Assembly: GCF_040372805.1 (NCBI RefSeq)
Contig: NZ_BAABWJ010000006.1
Location: 124,001 to 188,000 of the forward strand
Direction of reading: 5' to 3'
Source of the DNA: Pseudoteredinibacter isoporae_A
GTDB lineage: Bacteria; Pseudomonadota; Gammaproteobacteria; Pseudomonadales; Cellvibrionaceae
DNA length: 64,000 nt
In this document: positions 60,381 through 64,000 of the stretch, piece after piece
Layout: each line of letters opens with the position of its first letter
How positions within the stretch are numbered: position 1 is the first letter of the stretch
The notes under the pieces: generated by a model
Told to the model about the DNA's origin: nothing
Databases searched by the model: none
Seen by the model: the letters and a program-made list of their open reading frames with translations, nothing else
Made by a program: the position numbers and the translations under genes

Positions 60381-61235
60381 TTATACAGCCTCAGCCCAAT
60401 AAGCTTTTGTCGCTTTGTCGGAATTCGCGAGTGTTTCACCTTCAGAATCCACACTGCGTTGGCTATTGATGCGCTGCTCCAGGAATCGATACAGAGCACC
60501 GTAGGCCTGCACGCCTTTGGCGGCGGGCTGGAAGAGGTTCGCAGGAACCCCCAGGCGGCTGGCATCGCGAAGCTTGGTGTCGATGGGGATATGCCCCGGC
60601 CAGAGATCCACCGGGAACTCATTTCGCAAGGAACGTACCGTCTGCTGGCAAGCCTGGGTACGTCGATCCACCATCGTCGGAACCACCACCCGATCAATAA
60701 CGGTATCCAGCGAATGCTGCACCATATCGACGGTTTGTTGCATCCGCGCAAAGCCCTGCAGCGACAAAAATTCGGCTTGCACCGGAATGATCAGGCGAGT
60801 GCTGGCCACCAGAGCATTGATCATCAACACCCCTAGTGCTGGCGGGCAATCGATCAAAACCAGATCAAAATCGTCCTCTAGCAAACTGAGCACCTGTCCC
60901 AACACCAGGCCAAAACCCCGCCGATGCTGTGAAGTACGCTCCAGAGTAATCAGGCTGGGCGAGGACGGCATTAAGCTCATGCCCTCGTAGGGCAACTCAA
61001 CGACGATGTCCATTATCTCCTGGCGAGTTACAGGCTCCTCATGATGAAGTAATTCTGCGGATGATTGCTTCAATGCCTGAGGCTTTATCCCGAAGTAACA
61101 GCTCATCGAGCCCTGTGCATCCAGGTCAATCAACAACACACGTTTGCCGGCCTGAGCCGCATAACCACCCAACGTCACCGCACTGGTTGTTTTGCCCACA
61201 CCGCCCTTCTGGTTCGCTACGGTCCACACTTGCAT
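60381..61235 (-). CDS. ParA/MinD-family ATPase (ParC-like, chemotaxis cluster localisation)
   Basis: A 284-aa ParA-type ATPase with the deviant Walker A motif NQKGGVGKTTSAV at residues 8-20, IDLDAQGS (A' region), and LVLIDCPPALG (Walker B). In polar flagellates this gene follows motCD and its product (ParC in Vibrio) positions chemoreceptor arrays at the pole through ParP. ParP itself is absent here. I chose ATG 61235 with GAGG upstream, rather than the GTG two codons earlier. Plasmid-type ParA is excluded by the context. Confidence 0.88.
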   Translation of the reverse strand: MQVWTVANQKGGVGKTTSAVTLGGYAAQAGKRVLLIDLDAQGSMSCYFGIKPQALKQSSAELLHHEEPVTRQEIMDIVVELPYEGMSLMPSSPSLITLERTSQHRRGFGLVLGQVLSLLEDDFDLVLIDCPPALGVLMINALVASTRLIIPVQAEFLSLQGFARMQQTVDMVQHSLDTVIDRVVVPTMVDRRTQACQQTVRSLRNEFPVDLWPGHIPIDTKLRDASRLGVPANLFQPAAKGVQAYGALYRFLEQRINSQRSVDSEGETLANSDKATKAYWAEAV

Positions 61236-61435
61236 GATCACATCCTCTACTTATTGCGACGGTAATGACTTGCCGCTCGCTCTACACCCTATAGGCCAGG
61301 GATTGCCCCCGGTGGCTACACGTTCAGCGGAGTGCCGCCGCTTTGGTCGATATCCGCTGGATTTACTCCGTAATAGAGCAAGGCGTGTACCAATTTCGAG
61401 GATTTCAGCGTGCTCCGGATGAACGGAGTGGGAAT

Positions 61436-62437
61436 TTACTGTGGCTCGTCGCCACTGCGATACAGCAAGCCACCACTGTCGGTGGTTTGCGGTTGGAGAA
61501 TCAATGGAGGCAAGGCCTCTTCTTGCTGAGCCGCCGCTTCGGCCTCGAGCTCCTGCAGTAATCTCTGCTCGGCCATTGCGCGCATTTCAGCAATAGCCGA
61601 AGCCCGGCTGGAGGCTCGACTGATTTCACTCTGACTCTGGAAGGCAGTGTCTCCCCTGGCAGCCATGTCCATCGCCGTGCGCGCACTCACACTCATGCGT
61701 TCAGGCGCGCGCCTGGACACCATAACGACAACGCGCCGGTTTTGCTGCCGGCCTGCGACGGTATTATTGTCAGCAATCGGTTGAAACTCACCATAGCCGA
61801 CGGCGGAAAGCCGTTGTGGCCTGACACCAGAAGCCATCAATAATTTAACCACCGCTGCGGCCCGCGCTGAAGACAGTTCCCAATTACTCGCAAAACGTGA
61901 GGAACGTATGGCTTGATTATCGGTGTAGCCCTCAATCTGAATCTGGTTTTCATAACCGCGCAGTTTTCGGGCAAGTTGCTCGAACAGGGTTTTCGCGGCA
62001 TCAGACGGGTCTGCGCTGGCACTGGCAAACAGCACATTGGAATTCAATTTCAATTCCAGCCACAGCTCATTGCTGTCAAGCTCAACCAATTCATCGTCAA
62101 TCAAATCAGCAAATTCACTCGTTAATTGGCTTTCCAGCTGGCTGAGATCAGCCACAATTGCAGGAGTGCCCGCAAGCTTCGCTTGCTTGCTTTGATCAAT
62201 CACGGTCGATTGAGTGGATGAGTGTTCATTGATCGCTATGGGATTAGGGTTGCGTGGTGGCGACGTAAAAATCGCGTTCAAGCTGGTTGAGAGTTCTTTG
62301 TATTTGGCTTCGTTCAATTGTGAAATCGAATACATCACAACAAAGAATGCAAACAACAGGGTAATGAAATCGGCGTAGGACACCATCCAGCGTTCATGCT
62401 TGACTTCAATCTGTTGTTGCGGACGATGACGACGCAT
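61436..62437 (-). CDS. motD: Flagellar stator protein MotD (MotB/OmpA family)
   Basis: A 333-aa stator subunit. A basic N-terminus precedes one transmembrane helix with the essential proton-carrying Asp (SYADFITLLFAFFVVMYSIS, about residue 23). A linker and an OmpA-like peptidoglycan-binding domain (about 145-260, with SARAAAVVKLLMASG and GYGEFQP) follow. The C-terminal ~75 residues are Ala/Glu/Arg-rich. MotCD is the second stator of Pseudomonas-type polar flagella, used in high-load or surface motility. It follows motC by 23 bases. Confidence 0.93.
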   Translation of the reverse strand: MRRHRPQQQIEVKHERWMVSYADFITLLFAFFVVMYSISQLNEAKYKELSTSLNAIFTSPPRNPNPIAINEHSSTQSTVIDQSKQAKLAGTPAIVADLSQLESQLTSEFADLIDDELVELDSNELWLELKLNSNVLFASASADPSDAAKTLFEQLARKLRGYENQIQIEGYTDNQAIRSSRFASNWELSSARAAAVVKLLMASGVRPQRLSAVGYGEFQPIADNNTVAGRQQNRRVVVMVSRRAPERMSVSARTAMDMAARGDTAFQSQSEISRASSRASAIAEMRAMAEQRLLQELEAEAAAQQEEALPPLILQPQTTDSGGLLYRSGDEPQ

Positions 62438-62460
62438 AAATCCCCCGAAACTCGCCGGCC

Positions 62461-63204
62461 CTAGCGCGGCAAAAAGCCCTGGAGTTTGAGTTCGATACTG
62501 CGTGGGTTCTCCCCTTCCGCAATGGCCACAATACCCTCGATAATCAATTCTCGATACAGAGAATCGGCATTCACAGATTGCTTCAATTTATTGGCAATGG
62601 GCAGCAAAAACAAATTGGCAAATGCCACACCGTAAATCGTCGCCACAAATGCTACCGCGATGCCAGGCCCGAGCTGGGATGGATCGGACAAATTTTTCAT
62701 TACATGAATCAAACCAATCACGGCGCCAATAATACCGATCGTTGGCGCGTAGCCCCCCATGGACTCGTAAAAACTCGCGGCATTGTGATCGCGCTGCTCT
62801 TGAGAGATCATGTCGATTTCCAATGATTGCCGAATAAGCTGAGTGTCGTTACCGTCGATCAATAACAACAAGGCTTTATGAGCAAACCGATCTTGTTCTT
62901 TATCGGCTATAGGTTCCAAGCCCAATAAACCTTCACGTCTGGCCACAACAGCCCAATTCACCACGCGCTTGATACCGGCATCAAAAGCCGGGTACTGTGG
63001 AAAGAAGATCCGTTTTCCCAAGGTCAACGCCCGTTGAAGATGGGGCTGGGGAGTTTGTAAGACCGCCGCACCGACCGTACCGCCGATGACAATTAACGCT
63101 GCCGGGCCATTGAGCAAGGATTGTAAACTGCCACCTTCGAGAAAATTCCCGCCGAGCAGTGCGGCCGTTCCAACGGCCAATCCGATAAGCGTGAGTAAAT
63201 CCAT
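62461..63204 (-). CDS. motC: Flagellar stator protein MotC (MotA/ExbB family)
   Basis: A 247-aa membrane protein of the MotA type with four transmembrane helices: two at the N-terminus (LTLIGLAVGTAALLGG and AALIVIGGTVGAAVL) and two in the C-terminal part (APTIGIIGAVIGLIHVM and GIAVAFVATIYGVAFANLFLLP). The conserved Pro residues of the stator channel are in these later helices. The start overlaps the cheB stop (ATGA-like junction at 63204), so the genes are co-translated. Confidence 0.94.
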   Translation of the reverse strand: MDLLTLIGLAVGTAALLGGNFLEGGSLQSLLNGPAALIVIGGTVGAAVLQTPQPHLQRALTLGKRIFFPQYPAFDAGIKRVVNWAVVARREGLLGLEPIADKEQDRFAHKALLLLIDGNDTQLIRQSLEIDMISQEQRDHNAASFYESMGGYAPTIGIIGAVIGLIHVMKNLSDPSQLGPGIAVAFVATIYGVAFANLFLLPIANKLKQSVNADSLYRELIIEGIVAIAEGENPRSIELKLQGFLPR

Positions 63205-64000
63205 CAGCTGATCTCGACTAACTGTGACGCGAACTCATGCAATGGCAAAACATGGTCCGTTAATTCCGCTTTTGCGACTGCCATAGGCATACCATAAATA
63301 ACGGAGGTTGCTTCGTCCTGGCTCCATATGGTGCCACGCCGTTGTTTGATGGCTCTTGCGCCTTCGCATCCATCGCTGCCCATGCCTGTTAAAATAATGC
63401 CGAAGGCTCGACTGGCAAACGCCTCGGCCGCTGAGCTGAACGTCAAATCCACTGAAGGCTTGTAACTCACATCCGGCGCACCATCGAAAACATCAATTTT
63501 CATCGGGTTGGATTTGTTGAACGACAACTGCTTTCCGCCTGGAGCCAAATAGGCGGTGCCCGGCTCCAGCAGTTCTCCATTTTCAGCATGGCGAACACGA
63601 ATCTGACATTCTCTGTCCAAACGTTCAGCAAAGGCCATTGTGAAATTTGCTGGCATGTGTTGAACCAAAACCAATGGAATTGGAAAATTCGCTGGCAAAG
63701 CCGAGAGAATATCGGTTAAAGCGACAGGCCCGCCTGTGGAAGAACCAATAACGACTACCGATGGTGCCTGACTCAAGGTGCGTCGAGCCGAAATAGACGT
63801 CGGTTTACGCTTCGCAGGAGCGGTGGATGAAAATGGAGAAGCAACGGCTTTTTCGCCACGCATCGCAACGGTTAAAATTCGATCCTGCAAGGCGGTACTC
63901 AGTTTCTGCGAATCTCTCGAAAACTCAGCAAAATTCTTCGCCATGAAGTCCACCGCACCTGCGGCAAGCGCGTCAAGTGTCACCTTAGCGCCTTCATAGG
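63204..64000 (-). CDS. cheB: Chemotaxis response regulator methylesterase CheB (C-terminal part)
   Basis: The frame is open to the window edge (63998), so the N-terminal receiver part lies outside. Visible is the end of the receiver domain (TLDALAAGAVDFMAK) and the complete methylesterase domain. The catalytic Ser is in VIGSSTGGPVALTDIL, His in VQHMPANFTMAFAERL, and Asp in GMGSDGCEGARAI. CheB demethylates chemoreceptors in adaptation and is activated by CheA phosphorylation. The stop overlaps the motC start. Upstream genes of the block (expected cheA, cheZ, cheY) are outside. Confidence 0.95.
   Translation of the reverse strand, partial: YEGAKVTLDALAAGAVDFMAKNFAEFSRDSQKLSTALQDRILTVAMRGEKAVASPFSSTAPAKRKPTSISARRTLSQAPSVVVIGSSTGGPVALTDILSALPANFPIPLVLVQHMPANFTMAFAERLDRECQIRVRHAENGELLEPGTAYLAPGGKQLSFNKSNPMKIDVFDGAPDVSYKPSVDLTFSSAAEAFASRAFGIILTGMGSDGCEGARAIKQRRGTIWSQDEATSVIYGMPMAVAKAELTDHVLPLHEFASQLVEIS

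Noticed and set aside
60381..61235. ParA as a sign of a plasmid or an integrated element
   Set aside because: The neighbours cheB-motC-motD and cheW make it the chemotaxis-array ParA homologue.
1..64000. CRISPR arrays, IS elements, prophage, tRNA or attachment sites
   Set aside because: No regularly spaced repeats, transposase or integrase genes, tRNA-like cloverleafs or direct-repeat borders were found, including around the 50-56 kb cassette.

Overview
The window is a chromosomal segment from a Gammaproteobacterium. It holds the TCA operons sdhCDAB, sucAB-lpd-sucCD and gltA, the fadBA beta-oxidation operon, gyrA, pheA, a fused tyrA-aroA, cysDN, and a polar flagellar/chemotaxis block cheB-motC-motD-parA-cheW. 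Two gene orders are typical of Pseudomonas and its relatives: mtaD-ubiG-mupP-yciK and cheB-motC-motD-parA-...-cheW-DUF2802. The differences from Pseudomonas are a CysN without a fused CysC, no serC/hisC between gyrA and the aromatic genes, and no parP. These suggest a non-Pseudomonas, probably aquatic member of the Pseudomonadales/Oceanospirillales group. The genus cannot be fixed from the sequence alone. No rRNA, tRNA, IS element or CRISPR array was seen.

Layout. 0-1.2 kb: the end of a FAD monooxygenase gene and a small DUF2783 gene. 1.2-4.7 kb: fadBA (minus). 5-9 kb: an SDR, a metallo-beta-lactamase-fold hydrolase and an EAL-CBS-GGDEF protein. 8.9-11.8 kb: class II DAHP synthase, a rhodanese and a periplasmic binding protein (minus). 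12-24 kb: sucD-sucC, lpdA, sucB-sucA and sdhB-A-D-C, all on the minus strand and divergent from gltA. 26-34.9 kb: small loci including an orphan ExbD, a LapG-type protease, glpE, a TSUP transporter, a LysR regulator divergent from yceJ-yceI, and an ArsR regulator divergent from a NIPSNAP/ABM pair. 35-43.7 kb: cysDN, tyrA-aroA, pheA and gyrA (minus). 44-48 kb: mtaD-ubiG-mupP-yciK. 48-50 kb: two envelope proteins of unknown function. 50.3-56.3 kb: an unusual accessory cassette. 56.5-58.7 kb: a glutaredoxin-like protein, an RlmI/K-like methyltransferase and a lipoprotein. 58.8-64 kb: the chemotaxis/stator operon, with cheB running off the window.

The most unusual region is 50.3-56.3 kb. It encodes a LuxR-type response regulator, a multi-pass membrane histidine kinase, a periplasmic serpin whose start overlaps the kinase stop (ATGA), a secreted protein with a long Glu/Asp/Tyr/Ser tract, and a secreted DUF2235-type alpha/beta hydrolase. 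The last two end in the same 89-residue, 8-cysteine domain (74 of 89 positions identical). A near-identical 22-23 bp palindrome lies upstream of both the kinase-serpin pair and the Cys-rich pair, so one regulator may control the whole cassette. I read it as a candidate undescribed envelope or secretion system that combines signalling, protease inhibition and a secreted hydrolase.

Much of the core DNA serves one metabolic theme: fadBA feeds acetyl-CoA to gltA, sdh and suc, while DAHP synthase, pheA and tyrA-aroA draw precursors into aromatic amino acids.
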